A stretch of DNA of 64,000 nt from Sphingobacteriales bacterium 50-39 (GCA_001898505.1 MKTZ01000001.1:248001-312000); one strand, 5' to 3'; counted from the first letter of the stretch, positions 17,597 to 26,561 are shown. The notes: generated from the letters alone by a model not told the origin. Numbers and translations are program-made.

Positions 17597-18556
17597 GGCG
17601 AGAATGTTTTTGATAATCAATTCCGCGTGTATGCGGGAGTTCTCGATGAACCATACGTGGGTATTCATGCCGCCGCAAACGACGCCGGCCAGATAGATGC
17701 CTATTACATTGGTCTCCATGGTGGCGGGATCGTAGACGGGCTGGAGATTTTCGTCCTCTGACAACCGGATGCCTGTCTGGCGGAGGAATTCGAAATTTGG
17801 CTGATAGCCTGTGAGCGCGATGACGTAATCGTTGGGGATCGTTTCGATGCCATCGGGGGTGAGGATATCAACTTCGTCGGCACGAATGGCCTGGAGGCTG
17901 GAATGCGTATAGGCTTTTATGCTGCCTTCCTTTATTCTGTTCTCGATATCGGGTTTTACCCAGTACTTGACCCGGCGGCCGATGCCTTCGCCGCGGATGA
18001 CCATGGTGACCTCGGCGCCCTTGCGCCATGTCTCAAGCGCTGCGTCTACGGCAGAGTTGCTGGCGCCTACCACTACCACTTTTTGCATGGCATAGAAATG
18101 CGGGTCTTTGTAGTAATGAACGACCTTGGGCAGGTCTTCTCCCGGGATATTCAGCAGGACCGGCAGGTCGTAGAAGCCCGTGGCGATGATGATATTGCTG
18201 GCGGAGTAGTTACGGCGTGAGCTGGTGATATCGAACCGCTGGCCTGCGGGCCGGATGGAAAGCACTTTCTCCTGCAGGTGAATGTTCAGGTGATGGGAGG
18301 TGGACACGCGCCGATAGTACTCGAGGGCTTCCGCGCGGACGGGTTTGACATTATTGCTGACGAAGGGGATACCACCAATCTCTATGCGCTCCGATGTAGA
18401 AAAGAAGGTCATATTGGCGGGGTAGTTATAGAGGGAGTTGACGAGGCATCCTTTCTCCAGGATAAGGTAAGAAAGACCGTTGCGTTGGGCTTCCAGGCCG
18501 CAGGCGATGCCGATGGGACCTCCGCCGACGATGATGATATCGTAATTAGTGCTCAT
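17582..18556 (-). CDS. ypdA: YpdA-type FAD-dependent thiol disulfide reductase (bacillithiol disulfide reductase)
   Basis: The 324-residue flavoprotein begins with the FAD-binding IIIVGGGPIGIACGLEA and continues with NYPANMTFFSTSERIEIGG (in parts), characteristic of the YpdA/Bdr family. A second Rossmann motif for NADPH is VVVGASNSAVDAAL near residue 166. It lacks the CxxC of thioredoxin reductase, as expected. The family reduces oxidised bacillithiol, so the organism probably makes this thiol; no biosynthesis genes are in the window. Confidence 0.9.
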   Translation of the reverse strand: MSTNYDIIIVGGGPIGIACGLEAQRNGLSYLILEKGCLVNSLYNYPANMTFFSTSERIEIGGIPFVSNNVKPVRAEALEYYRRVSTSHHLNIHLQEKVLSIRPAGQRFDITSSRRNYSASNIIIATGFYDLPVLLNIPGEDLPKVVHYYKDPHFYAMQKVVVVGASNSAVDAALETWRKGAEVTMVIRGEGIGRRVKYWVKPDIENRIKEGSIKAYTHSSLQAIRADEVDILTPDGIETIPNDYVIALTGYQPNFEFLRQTGIRLSEDENLQPVYDPATMETNVIGIYLAGVVCGGMNTHVWFIENSRIHAELIIKNILAKKDS

Positions 18557-18600
18557 GGTTGGGTAAAGTTAGTATATTCACCCCCAAAAACTCCTAAGTT

Positions 18601-19527
18601 ATGGACACCCTTCTTCACTTCTGGTGGATACTGATCATCTTCTTATTTGTCTTTAGCGGCCTGGTGACCGTGAACCAGGGATATATCAATGTGGTCACCA
18701 TGTTCGGAAAGTATCAGCGTATACTGAAGCCCGGTTTGAATTTCAAGATCCCTTTTTTAGAACAGATATACAAGCGTATCTCCATCCAGAACCGGAGTGT
18801 GGAGATGGAGTTCCAGGCCGTGACGGCGGATCAGGCGAATGTGTATTTCAAGAGCATGTTGCTGTATGCGGTGCAAAATTCGGAAGAAGAGACGATCAAG
18901 AAAGTGGCATTCAAATTTATCAGCGACCGGGACCTCATGCAGGCGTTGACGCGTACGATCGAGGGCAGTATCCGGAGCTTTGTTGCTACCAAGCGGCAGG
19001 CGGAGATCCTGGGGCTGCGCAGGGAGATCGTGGAATTCGTAAAGGATCAGATCGACCATTCGCTGGAGGAGTGGGGCTATCATTTGTTGGACCTTCAGAT
19101 CAATGATATAACGTTTGACCAGGCCATTATCGACAGTATGAGCAAGGTGGTAGCGAGCAATAACCTGAAGGCGGCTGCGGAGAATGAGGGGCAGGCGTTG
19201 CTGATCACGAAGACAAAGGCGGCTGAGGCGGAAGGGAATGCTATCAAGATCTCGGCTGAGGCGGAGAAGGAAGCTGCGCGATTGCGCGGACAGGGGGTGG
19301 CGTTGTTCCGGCAGGAGGTGGCGCATGGGATGAGCGAGGCGGCGGAGGAGATGAAGCGGGCGAATCTGGATACGAATGTGATCCTTTTCAGCATGTGGAC
19401 GGAGGCTATCAAGAATTTCGCGGAGGTGGGGAAGGGCAATATCATTTTCCTGGATGGATCGAGCGAGGGAATGCAGCATACGATGCGGCAGATAGAAGCG
19501 CTGATGGTGAAGCAGGTTGGGAAATAG
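18601..19527 (+). CDS. SPFH/band 7 (stomatin/HflK-like) membrane protein
   Basis: One N-terminal membrane helix (about residues 7-27) is followed by the SPFH domain (VNQGYINVVTMFGKYQRILKPGLNFKIPF in parts; YAVQNSEEETIKK) and a helical, Ala/Glu-rich C-terminal part (about 190-260) with GVALFRQEVAHGMSEA. Such proteins form membrane rings that organise proteases or lipid domains. The gene stands alone, 245 bases before exbB. I see no sign that it belongs to the exbB operon. Confidence 0.9.
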   Translation: MDTLLHFWWILIIFLFVFSGLVTVNQGYINVVTMFGKYQRILKPGLNFKIPFLEQIYKRISIQNRSVEMEFQAVTADQANVYFKSMLLYAVQNSEEETIKKVAFKFISDRDLMQALTRTIEGSIRSFVATKRQAEILGLRREIVEFVKDQIDHSLEEWGYHLLDLQINDITFDQAIIDSMSKVVASNNLKAAAENEGQALLITKTKAAEAEGNAIKISAEAEKEAARLRGQGVALFRQEVAHGMSEAAEEMKRANLDTNVILFSMWTEAIKNFAEVGKGNIIFLDGSSEGMQHTMRQIEALMVKQVGK

Positions 19528-19598
19528 GTGGAATGCAGATGGGACGGGGGCTGGCGGGACAGTGGGTGCGTGCCGGGGGCTGCATGTTTGCCCAACTT

Positions 19599-19640
19599 GA
19601 GTCGCAGAAAGCGACTCGTCCGAAGGACAGACTTTAGAGG
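19599..19640 (+). repeat. Double-hairpin repeat element, copy C
   Basis: GAGTCGC/GCGACTC with an AGAAA loop (19599-19617) is followed at once by GTCC-GAA-GGAC (19618-19628) and the tail AGACTTTAGAGG. Layout and tail match copy A at 4356. It lies in the 245-base gap between the SPFH gene and exbB; the rest of this gap holds a promoter-like box at 19657 and no other visible feature. Confidence 0.65.
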
Positions 19641-19656
19641 CTTGCGGGAATTGGGC

Positions 19657-19664
19657 TATTTTTG
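19657..19664 (+). promoter_or_regulatory. Candidate -7 box for the exbB-exbD-sigma operon
   Basis: TATTTTTG followed by C fits TANNTTTG. A TTTA that could serve as the -33 element lies 20 bases upstream, at the end of repeat copy C. The start codon of exbB is about 109 bases downstream, leaving a long leader. Confidence 0.4.
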
Positions 19665-19772
19665 CGCGCAGACCAATTTCCGCACATTTTAGCATTTTGT
19701 TAAAAAATAGGGGGAAGCCAGGGGCGTTATAGGGATGAAATCGCATATTTTTACTATACAATCTACTATTGG

Positions 19773-20480
19773 ATGAACTTATTTTTTCTGCAGGTATTGA
19801 TAGATTCAGCAAAGATCAAGGACAGCCTGGCGAGGGTCGCCGCGGCAGCGGCGCCACCACAAAAAGAGAATTTATTTGATATTCTTACCAAGGGCGGGGT
19901 ATTGATGATACCGCTGGCCTTGCTGCTGGTGATCGCTATATTTGTCTTTTTTGAAAGGTATATGGCCATTAAGAAAGCATCCAGGCTGGATGACAATTTC
20001 ATGAGCATCATCCGGGACAATATCGTTTCGGGCAATCTCTCGGCGGCCAGGAGCATGGCGAAGAATACGCCGACGGCGGTGGGTCGTACCATCGACAAGG
20101 GGTTGCAGCGGGTGGGTAAAGAGATCGCGGCCATCGAGCGCAGCATGGAGAATGTCGCCAAGCTGGAGCTGTATAAGATGGAAAAGAATGTGTCCATATT
20201 GTCAGTGATAGGTACGATCGCGCCTCTCTTCGGATTTTTGGGTACGATCATCGGGATGTTCCAGCTGTTCTATGCGCTGGCATCCACGAACGATTACAGT
20301 CTTTCCGTGATTACGGGGGGTATCTATGTAAAGATGATCTCTTCGGCCTCGGGTCTTATTATCGGGATCATTGCCTATGTAGGCTATCGTTACCTGAACT
20401 CGCAGATCGACAAGGCCACGCACAAGATGGAGCTGGCGGCCAATGATTTTATCGACATTTTACAAGAACCGACGAGATAA
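19773..20480 (+). CDS. exbB: ExbB/TolQ/MotA-family proton channel protein
   Basis: The 235-residue inner-membrane protein has three predicted helices (VLMIPLALLLVIAIFVFFE near 43-62, SVIGTIAPLFGFLGTIIGMFQLF near 140-162 in parts, and MISSASGLIIGIIAYVGYRYL near 188-208). The conserved block GTIAPLFGFLGTIIGM lines the proton path. With ExbD it converts proton motive force into work on TonB or on a Tol system. exbD follows after nine bases. Confidence 0.93.
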   Translation: MNLFFLQVLIDSAKIKDSLARVAAAAAPPQKENLFDILTKGGVLMIPLALLLVIAIFVFFERYMAIKKASRLDDNFMSIIRDNIVSGNLSAARSMAKNTPTAVGRTIDKGLQRVGKEIAAIERSMENVAKLELYKMEKNVSILSVIGTIAPLFGFLGTIIGMFQLFYALASTNDYSLSVITGGIYVKMISSASGLIIGIIAYVGYRYLNSQIDKATHKMELAANDFIDILQEPTR

Positions 20481-20489
20481 ACGGAGCCA

Positions 20490-20894
20490 ATGAATTTAAG
20501 AAGACGACATAGGGAAGAAGGGGAAGTGCACACGGGGCCTTTGAACGATATTTTGTTCATCCTCCTCATGTTCTTTCTCATCGTGTCCACGCTGGCCAAT
20601 CCCAATGTGGTGAAGCTGACACAGCCCAAGGCCAAGAGCGATACGAAGGCCAAGCAGACGGTGGTGGTCTCTATCGACGCGAATAAACAATTTTACGTTG
20701 GAACTACCCGTGTGACGGTGGATGAATTGAGAGCAAAGCTGGAGCCTTTTTTGGCAAAGGAAACGGACAAGCCCTCGATCGTGATCAATGCGGACAGATC
20801 AGTGCCGGTGGATGATATCGTAGCTGTCATGCGTGTGGCCCGTGACCTGGGGGCGACGACGGTGCTGGCTGTGGACAAGAAGGGGGTGCAATAA
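20490..20894 (+). CDS. exbD: ExbD/TolR-family biopolymer transport protein
   Basis: The 134-residue protein has one N-terminal membrane helix (LNDILFILLMFFLIVSTLA) with the essential Asp (Asp20) in the segment, and a periplasmic domain ending VMRVARDLGATTVLAVDKKG. It is the stator partner of ExbB. The ECF sigma gene begins after a single base beyond the stop (TAA G ATG), so translation is probably coupled. No TonB gene is adjacent. Confidence 0.93.
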   Translation: MNLRRRHREEGEVHTGPLNDILFILLMFFLIVSTLANPNVVKLTQPKAKSDTKAKQTVVVSIDANKQFYVGTTRVTVDELRAKLEPFLAKETDKPSIVINADRSVPVDDIVAVMRVARDLGATTVLAVDKKGVQ

Positions 20895-20895
20895 G

Positions 20896-21489
20896 ATGAA
20901 CCCGAAGATGAACCCAAACGACGAGCATATATGGGGATCTATACAACGGAAGGATGGTCCGGCATTTGAGAATTTCTACAAGGAGCATTACAAGCTTTTC
21001 TTTCTGACGGCCTGCGGGTATCTGAAGGACGCCCGGCTTGCACAGGAGGTCGTCAATGATGTGTTCGTGAAGATCTGGCAGGAGGCGGAGACGATAAACA
21101 TCCAAACTTCCCTGAAATCTTATATTTACCGGAGTGTCATCAACCGATGTCTTAACGAGCTCGATAAGGGCAAGCGGGACAAGCAGCATCTGAGCGAACT
21201 GGCTCACCGGCCGGAGCCGTATGTCGAGCCACAGAATATGGAGGATACTGAGCTGAAGGCGAGGCTGTACCGGGCCATCGATGAGCTGCCGGAGCAATGC
21301 CGGAAAGTCTTTATGATGAGCAGGTTCGATGGGTTGAAGCAACAGGAGATCGCGAACTTGTTAGGTATTTCCATCAAGACCGTAAAAAACCATATTACAC
21401 ATGCTTTGAAGCTGCTGCACAAGGTCCTGCGCGACTGGCATTCTCTTCCCTTGTGGATAGGGGTGATAAAATATTTTTTCCGAAGCTAG
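20896..21489 (+). CDS. ECF RNA polymerase sigma factor
   Basis: The 197-residue protein has region 2 (FENFYKEHYKLFFLTACGYLKD in parts; LAQEVVNDVFVKIWQEAE) and region 4 (IDELPEQCRKVFMMSRFDGL; QQEIANLLGISIKTVKNHI). The frame is open to a GTG at 20833 inside exbD, but the ATG at 20896 is immediately after the exbD stop and fits family length. It is followed after 32 bases by FecR and then an STN-domain receptor, so it should respond to that receptor's cargo. Confidence 0.92.
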   Translation: MNPKMNPNDEHIWGSIQRKDGPAFENFYKEHYKLFFLTACGYLKDARLAQEVVNDVFVKIWQEAETINIQTSLKSYIYRSVINRCLNELDKGKRDKQHLSELAHRPEPYVEPQNMEDTELKARLYRAIDELPEQCRKVFMMSRFDGLKQQEIANLLGISIKTVKNHITHALKLLHKVLRDWHSLPLWIGVIKYFFRS

Positions 21490-21521
21490 GTCCAGGGCAG
21501 TAGTTTTTTGTCTTATAACAA

Positions 21522-22568
21522 ATGATGGATCCAAAATCACCATATAATGATCTTCCCTGGGACCTGATCGTCTCTGCGTTGCAGGGCGTACTGTCGGCTG
21601 AGGAAGAAACGCAGTTCCAGCAGTGGCTGGCTCTTTCCAGTGACAATCGCAGCACCTACGAGCGGCTGCAGCGGATGTGGGGGGAGGAGATGGCGGATTA
21701 TCAATTCTACCAGCAGGCGGATGAAGGCGGGGCTTGGAAGGAGCTGCGGAGCCGCATGGGGGAGCTTGCGTTGCCTGAGGGGGCCGGAGTGCTGCCCGAG
21801 GAAGAAGTGGAGACCCGACTGGGGGCTATAAGTGGACGGGCTGCCCAGGGTAAGGGGCGGATATTGGCGATGAAATGGGCGGCGGTAGCGGCGGCGCTGT
21901 TGCTGCTGGCGGGTGCGGAATGGTGGTATGTATCCCGGAAGGGCGAGCAATATATGACGGCGGCCAATGAAACAAAGCGGATACCTCTCCCGGATGGTTC
22001 GATGGTGGTCCTGAACGAACATACTCAGCTCCGGGTGGAGTCGGACTATAACAAGACGGACAGGAAGCTGGTTCTGGTCAGCGGTGAGGCCAGGTTCGAT
22101 GTCGTCCATAATCCTGAACGGCCTTTTGTAGTGGATATGGGGGATGTCAGCGTAAAGGATATCGGGACGGGCTTTACCATCGACAGGACAGCGGATAGCA
22201 TAAAGGTCATCGTATCGGAAGGCAGGATCGCCTTTGTCCGGCATGAGACCGGTGAGACCCATGAAATTGGGGCGGGCCAGGCGGTAAGCTTTTATGCGGC
22301 GGAACATAAATTCGGGTCGGTCAGCAATCGGGATGATCTGCTGCGATTTGACGATAAACCCTTATCGGACGTAATAGCTGCCCTGGAGAGAACATCGGGC
22401 AAAAAGATCGTGCTGAGCGATACGACGATGGGGCAAAAGAAGCTGACCGTCCACCTGGGCGGGGAGTCCTTCGAGGATGCCATAAAGACCATCTGTGCCT
22501 CGTTGAACCTGGAATACAGTGTGGTGAACGGGGAGTATGTTTTGACGCAGGCGGGTGCGCATAATTAA
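21522..22568 (+). CDS. FecR-family anti-sigma factor
   Basis: The 348-residue protein has a cytoplasmic N-terminal part (LSAEEETQFQQWLALSSDNR), one membrane helix (AVAAALLLLAGAEWWYV, about residues 124-141), the FecR domain (KRIPLPDGSMVVLNEHTQL; VSGEARFDVVHNPERPFVV) and a C-terminal DUF4974/STN-like domain ending near EYSVVNGEYVLT. It should control the sigma factor encoded 32 bases upstream and sense the receptor encoded downstream. An inverted repeat separates it from that receptor gene. Confidence 0.92.
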   Translation: MMDPKSPYNDLPWDLIVSALQGVLSAEEETQFQQWLALSSDNRSTYERLQRMWGEEMADYQFYQQADEGGAWKELRSRMGELALPEGAGVLPEEEVETRLGAISGRAAQGKGRILAMKWAAVAAALLLLAGAEWWYVSRKGEQYMTAANETKRIPLPDGSMVVLNEHTQLRVESDYNKTDRKLVLVSGEARFDVVHNPERPFVVDMGDVSVKDIGTGFTIDRTADSIKVIVSEGRIAFVRHETGETHEIGAGQAVSFYAAEHKFGSVSNRDDLLRFDDKPLSDVIAALERTSGKKIVLSDTTMGQKKLTVHLGGESFEDAIKTICASLNLEYSVVNGEYVLTQAGAHN

Positions 22569-22614
22569 GGAATATAGCTATATATAATAAGTTTGCCGTT
22601 ATTCGCGTTTAAAG

Positions 22615-22638
22615 GGTATTAATCAGTGCTTTAATACC
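22615..22638. promoter_or_regulatory. Inverted repeat before the TonB-dependent receptor gene
   Basis: GGTATTAA and TTAATACC pair perfectly around eight bases, ending six bases before the receptor ATG. The right arm overlaps TACCTTTG (22635-22642), a -7-like box. It could be an operator, or a structure that sets the receptor-to-FecR expression ratio. Function is unproven. Confidence 0.45.
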
Positions 22639-22643
22639 TTTGA

Positions 22644-25352
22644 ATGAACCGGACGACTGCACACTCCCTCCAATGGCCCACCAGGGCCGCGGTGTTGCTG
22701 CTCCTTTTTACATTTTTTGTCCAGTCGGCTGTCGCTCAAAAGGCGGATGAACCTCTTGTCACCGTACAGATAAAAGACCGCCCGCTCAAGGAAGCGTTAT
22801 CCATCATCGAGTTCAAGATACCTTATAAGTTTGCCTATAGCTCGGATCTGGCGGTAGGACAGGCTCCTGTGTCCGTGTCGGCGGTGCGTATGCCTTTAAG
22901 CGAATTGTTGACTCTTCTGTTCCGGGGCAGCACTATTACCTATCGTATCATTGGGGATCAGATCATTTTGCAGAAGGCGGTCCAGCCTGCCCGGGTCACG
23001 CTCAGCGGTTTTATAAAGGATGCGCGTACAGGGGAGTCGCTGATCGGCGCCACAGTCTATATACCTTCTGCGGAGACGGGGATCATGACCAATAATTACG
23101 GGTTCTATTCCATCTCTGTTCCTTTTGCGGATACGGTGGATTTGGAGGTGTCCTATGTGGGATATAAAACTGTGACCGGCCGGGTGGGGGGGCGGGGGGA
23201 TATTACGCAGTCTTTTGTGCTGGAAGTGAATGTGGAGCAGGTGGAGATCGGGAAGCTGACCGTAACGAGCGACAAGCGGGAGGATAATGTAAAGAAGAAC
23301 CAGGCTGCACTCGTCGAGATGTCGACCGATATGATCACGGCTGCTCCTTCTGCTGCCGGTGCGGGGGATGTGATCGGCTCTGTAGAGATGATGCCGGGCG
23401 TGCAGGCGGGTATCGATGGGACACCGGGCTATTTTGTGCGGGGTGGGAATGCGGGGCAGAACCTGATCCTGCTGGACGAGGCTACTTTATACAATCCGAG
23501 CCATATATTCGGGCTGGTAGGGATATTCAATCCGCCGGCCATCAAGCATGCCAGCCTGCTGAAGGGTGGCTTTCCCGCCCAGTATGGGGACCATATCAGC
23601 TCGGTGCTGGATGTTGCGATGAAGGATGGAAACAATCAGCAATTTGGCGGTTCGGGTCAGATGGGCAGCGTTTCGTCGGGTGTAACATTGTATGGGCCGT
23701 TGCAAAAGGGCAAGTCATCCTTTCTCGTCTCGGCGCGCAGGAGTACGACGGATGTATTGCTCCATCCATTCCTGCATAAAAATTACTTTTCCAATTATTA
23801 TTTCTATGATGTCAATGCCAAGGTAAATTTCCAGTTGTCCGCGAAGGATCGTATCCTGCTGAGCTATTATAGTGGAAGGGATAACAATACGTATACGAGA
23901 GATTCCTCGGATGTGGCGGGTATCGACTATTCGATGCATTTTGGGAATTCCGCGTTTGTTGCGCGATGGAACCACCAGTACAATGGGAAGCTGTTTTCCA
24001 ATACGTCCGTGGAGTACAATCGCTATCATCAATGGCTGTCGGCTACGGAGCTGGGTTATTTTGCGCAGCTGTATTCGGGTATCAGGGATATGCAGGCAAA
24101 GACCGACCTGACCTGGTATCTGTCTGCGGGGCATAAGATCAATGTGGGTGCGGATTATCTATACCAGACCGTATATCCGGCTTCGCTGAATGGCAAGGGG
24201 GCGCCGGGGGATAGTTCGGGCACGATCGTACCGAGCGGGATACCGCCGAAAACGGCTTCCCGTGTGGCTGTATATGCCAGTGACGATATCAGGATCGGGG
24301 AGCGATGGAAGGTATATGCGGGGGTAAGGGCGCCGCTGTTCTTCAAGCCCGGGGTGCAATATTTCTCTGTGGAGCCGCGGCTGTCCGTATTGTATATGAT
24401 CGATCCGTCGACCAGCATAAAGGTCTCGTTTGCGGACATGCATCAATATATTCACCTGATGCAGAGCTATAATGCCACCTTCCCTGCCGAGATCTGGATC
24501 GGCAGCAGCAAGCTGGTCCGGCCGCAGGAGTCGCAGGAGGTGTCGGCGGGGTTGTTTAAGAATTTTTCGGAGAATGTTTTTCAGACGAGTCTGGAGGTAT
24601 ATTACCGGCGAATGAAGAACCAGGTGTTGTTTGGTGGAGATACGACATTCATGCTAAATACCTCTTTAGAGAATCAGCTGATATTCGGGAGGGCCTGGAG
24701 CTATGGCGCCGAATTGCTCGTTCGTAAGAACAGGGGAAGGTGGACCGGGTGGTTGGCGTATACGCTGGCCTATGCCAATCAGCAGTTCGACAGCCTGAAC
24801 GAGGGGGTGAAATTTCCTTTTGCGTATGATAGAAGGCATATGCTGAACTTATCTGTTGGTTATTCTATTTCGGCGCACTGGAAGATAGCGGCGAATTTTC
24901 TGATCGCCAGCGGGAGGGCGTTTACGTTGAGTCCTGATTCCACCTTTGTTCCTAATGGGGGTGGGGGCGGTAACGGTGGCGGGAATGGAAATGGGAACGG
25001 CAATGGAAATGGCGCTGGTGGGAACGGGAATGGGAAAGCCAATGGGTTGTATGACCATCCCAATAACGGGCATAGCAATAATGGGCATGGGGGCACCTGG
25101 AATATCATTGCGAATAATTATCGTCTCAGTCCTTATGACCGGCTGGACCTGAATATACATTATATGAAGAGCCGGACTGTGGGTAAGAGGACGCTGGAGA
25201 CGGAATGGATATTTTCCGTGTACAATATTTATGCCCGACAGAATAACTCCTTTGTTTACAGGACAATAGACCCTTCCACCCGGAAGGTGGTGGCGAGAGA
25301 GCTGCCTTTTATCCCTGTCATACCGAGTATTACGTATAGTATTAAATTTTAA
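22644..25352 (+). CDS. STN-domain TonB-dependent receptor (FecA-like signal transducer)
   Basis: A signal peptide (RAAVLLLLFTFFVQSAVA) is followed by an STN domain (about residues 38-110, VTVQIKDRPLKEALSII), a carboxypeptidase-regulatory-like domain (about 118-190), a plug (GDVIGSVEMMPGVQAGIDGT; YFVRGGNAGQNLILLDEA) and a 22-strand-type barrel to residue 902. The STN domain contacts FecR in the periplasm. Residues about 769-800 are an almost pure Gly/Asn tract, followed by HPNNGHSNNGHGG, in a predicted surface loop near the C-terminus. It has no SusD partner, so metal-chelate or small-molecule uptake is more likely than glycan uptake. Confidence 0.92.
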   Translation: MNRTTAHSLQWPTRAAVLLLLFTFFVQSAVAQKADEPLVTVQIKDRPLKEALSIIEFKIPYKFAYSSDLAVGQAPVSVSAVRMPLSELLTLLFRGSTITYRIIGDQIILQKAVQPARVTLSGFIKDARTGESLIGATVYIPSAETGIMTNNYGFYSISVPFADTVDLEVSYVGYKTVTGRVGGRGDITQSFVLEVNVEQVEIGKLTVTSDKREDNVKKNQAALVEMSTDMITAAPSAAGAGDVIGSVEMMPGVQAGIDGTPGYFVRGGNAGQNLILLDEATLYNPSHIFGLVGIFNPPAIKHASLLKGGFPAQYGDHISSVLDVAMKDGNNQQFGGSGQMGSVSSGVTLYGPLQKGKSSFLVSARRSTTDVLLHPFLHKNYFSNYYFYDVNAKVNFQLSAKDRILLSYYSGRDNNTYTRDSSDVAGIDYSMHFGNSAFVARWNHQYNGKLFSNTSVEYNRYHQWLSATELGYFAQLYSGIRDMQAKTDLTWYLSAGHKINVGADYLYQTVYPASLNGKGAPGDSSGTIVPSGIPPKTASRVAVYASDDIRIGERWKVYAGVRAPLFFKPGVQYFSVEPRLSVLYMIDPSTSIKVSFADMHQYIHLMQSYNATFPAEIWIGSSKLVRPQESQEVSAGLFKNFSENVFQTSLEVYYRRMKNQVLFGGDTTFMLNTSLENQLIFGRAWSYGAELLVRKNRGRWTGWLAYTLAYANQQFDSLNEGVKFPFAYDRRHMLNLSVGYSISAHWKIAANFLIASGRAFTLSPDSTFVPNGGGGGNGGGNGNGNGNGNGAGGNGNGKANGLYDHPNNGHSNNGHGGTWNIIANNYRLSPYDRLDLNIHYMKSRTVGKRTLETEWIFSVYNIYARQNNSFVYRTIDPSTRKVVARELPFIPVIPSITYSIKF

Positions 25353-25382
25353 TGTAATAGGATAAAAAAGTTTCCTTTGGAC

Positions 25383-25414
25383 TAGGACCGGGGGGGATAT
25401 TTTCTGTCCTTATA
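25383..25414 (+). promoter_or_regulatory. Conserved 32-bp upstream element, copy 1
   Basis: The element begins TAGGACC and ends ATTTTCTGTCCTTATA, with arms AGGAC and GTCCT 17 bases apart. It matches the element at 34512-34543 at 27 of 32 positions with no gaps. It lies 86 bases before the DUF4382 lipoprotein start. Both copies precede secreted-protein genes, so a shared regulator or promoter type is likely. A downstream ATCAACTCT is also shared by both leaders. Confidence 0.6.
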
Positions 25415-25500
25415 GGAGAAACCTGGCATTCCGACCCTATGAGATGAGTATAATCAACTCTAACTCTGTGAGTCGGGTGCATGTGAAAAAATTTATACTC

Positions 25501-26322
25501 ATGAAGAATCTAAAGAGAACAAACGGTATCTGGTTTTTGACGGCATTGATGCTCATCAGTGGCTTTGTTCTTTTCTCCTGTAATAAGAACAGCAGTAGTA
25601 GCAGCGGCAATGGGACGGGACGTCTGGAAGTGAGGTTGACGGATGATCCTGCTGTGTATGATGCTGTCAATATCGATGTGCAGAGTATACAAGTAAATAT
25701 GAGCTCTGATACGGGGACCAGCTCAGGATGGCGGACGATCAACCTGATGCGCCCTGGGGTTTATAACCTGTTGGCTTTTAGAAATGGTATGGATACGATA
25801 CTGGCCTCGGCGGATCTCCCGTCGGGCCAGCTATCGCAAATGCGTTTGATCCTTGGGAACAACAACTCCGTTGTGATCAATGGTCAGTCTCATGATCTAA
25901 AAACACCTTCAGCCCAGCAATCCGGGCTGAAATTCAATATTCATGCGACATTGACGGACGGTATCGTTTATCGTCTCTGGATAGATTTCGATGCAAACCG
26001 TTCCATCGTGTCGACGGGTTCAGGCAAGTACATCCTGAAACCAGTGATCCGTACTTATGCGGAGGCAATCGGGGGCAGTATAAAGGGATTCGTGCTGCCT
26101 GCCGCTGCCCATCCGGAAGTTTGGGCTGTGCAGGGTACCGATACGCTGTTGTCATTGCCTGATTCAACTACGGGATATTATTTCATAGGGGGAGTTAACC
26201 CAGGAAGCTGGAACCTGTTGTTGCACGCCCAGGATTCCAGTTATAAGGATACGGCATTCACGGTGTCTGTCGCCAACGGCGTCGTGACCAATGCCGGGAC
26301 GATAAACTTACGGAAGAAGTAA
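25501..26322 (+). CDS. DUF4382-domain lipoprotein
   Basis: From the ATG at 25501 the 273-residue protein starts with a lipoprotein signal (ALMLISGFVLFSC) and a Ser-rich spacer. The DUF4382 pattern follows: GRLEVRLTDDPAVYDAVNID, then VQSIQVNM and GVYNLLAFRNGMDTILAS with LPSGQLSQMRLILG. The C-terminal 80 residues look like a carboxypeptidase-regulatory-like beta-sandwich (GSIKGFVLPAAAHPEVWA). It should be anchored in the envelope. The frame is open 19 codons upstream, but the signal peptide fixes this start. It follows the TonB receptor by 148 bases and carries its own upstream element. Confidence 0.88.
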   Translation: MKNLKRTNGIWFLTALMLISGFVLFSCNKNSSSSSGNGTGRLEVRLTDDPAVYDAVNIDVQSIQVNMSSDTGTSSGWRTINLMRPGVYNLLAFRNGMDTILASADLPSGQLSQMRLILGNNNSVVINGQSHDLKTPSAQQSGLKFNIHATLTDGIVYRLWIDFDANRSIVSTGSGKYILKPVIRTYAEAIGGSIKGFVLPAAAHPEVWAVQGTDTLLSLPDSTTGYYFIGGVNPGSWNLLLHAQDSSYKDTAFTVSVANGVVTNAGTINLRKK

Positions 26323-26415
26323 CCAATCGTCTGAGATCCAATTGATCCGGGCATGAAATCATACTTCGTGTCCGGATCATTCCCATGAAGGGTCCAACTT
26401 TAGAAAACTGTAGAA

Positions 26416-26450
26416 AACCTGAATCCGATGAATTAGAAGAACCTGAATCC
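26416..26450 (+). repeat. Short direct repeat in the 239-base gap before the secreted protein gene
   Basis: AACCTGAATCC occurs at 26416-26426 and 26440-26450, each preceded by a TAGAA-type run. The rest of the gap 26323-26561 holds no recognisable gene, hairpin terminator or promoter box. Confidence 0.4.
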
Positions 26451-26561
26451 ACAAAATATGTGACGGCTGGATTCGTTATATTATAAAGAACTTATATCCA
26501 TGATCCTATGAAAAACTAAGCCCATAGCCTGAAAAGAACTTGAGTCATTAAATCCGTAGCT

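Noticed and set aside
18757-19812. 351-codon minus-strand frame across the SPFH gene and the following gap
   Set aside because: Arg/Leu/His-rich translation typical of antisense to a GC-rich gene.
20833-20895. GTG start of the sigma gene inside exbD
   Set aside because: The ATG directly after the exbD stop gives the normal family length.
24952-25100. Possible CRISPR or tandem-repeat array
   Set aside because: The repeats are imperfect, six bases long, in frame, and code for a Gly/Asn tract.
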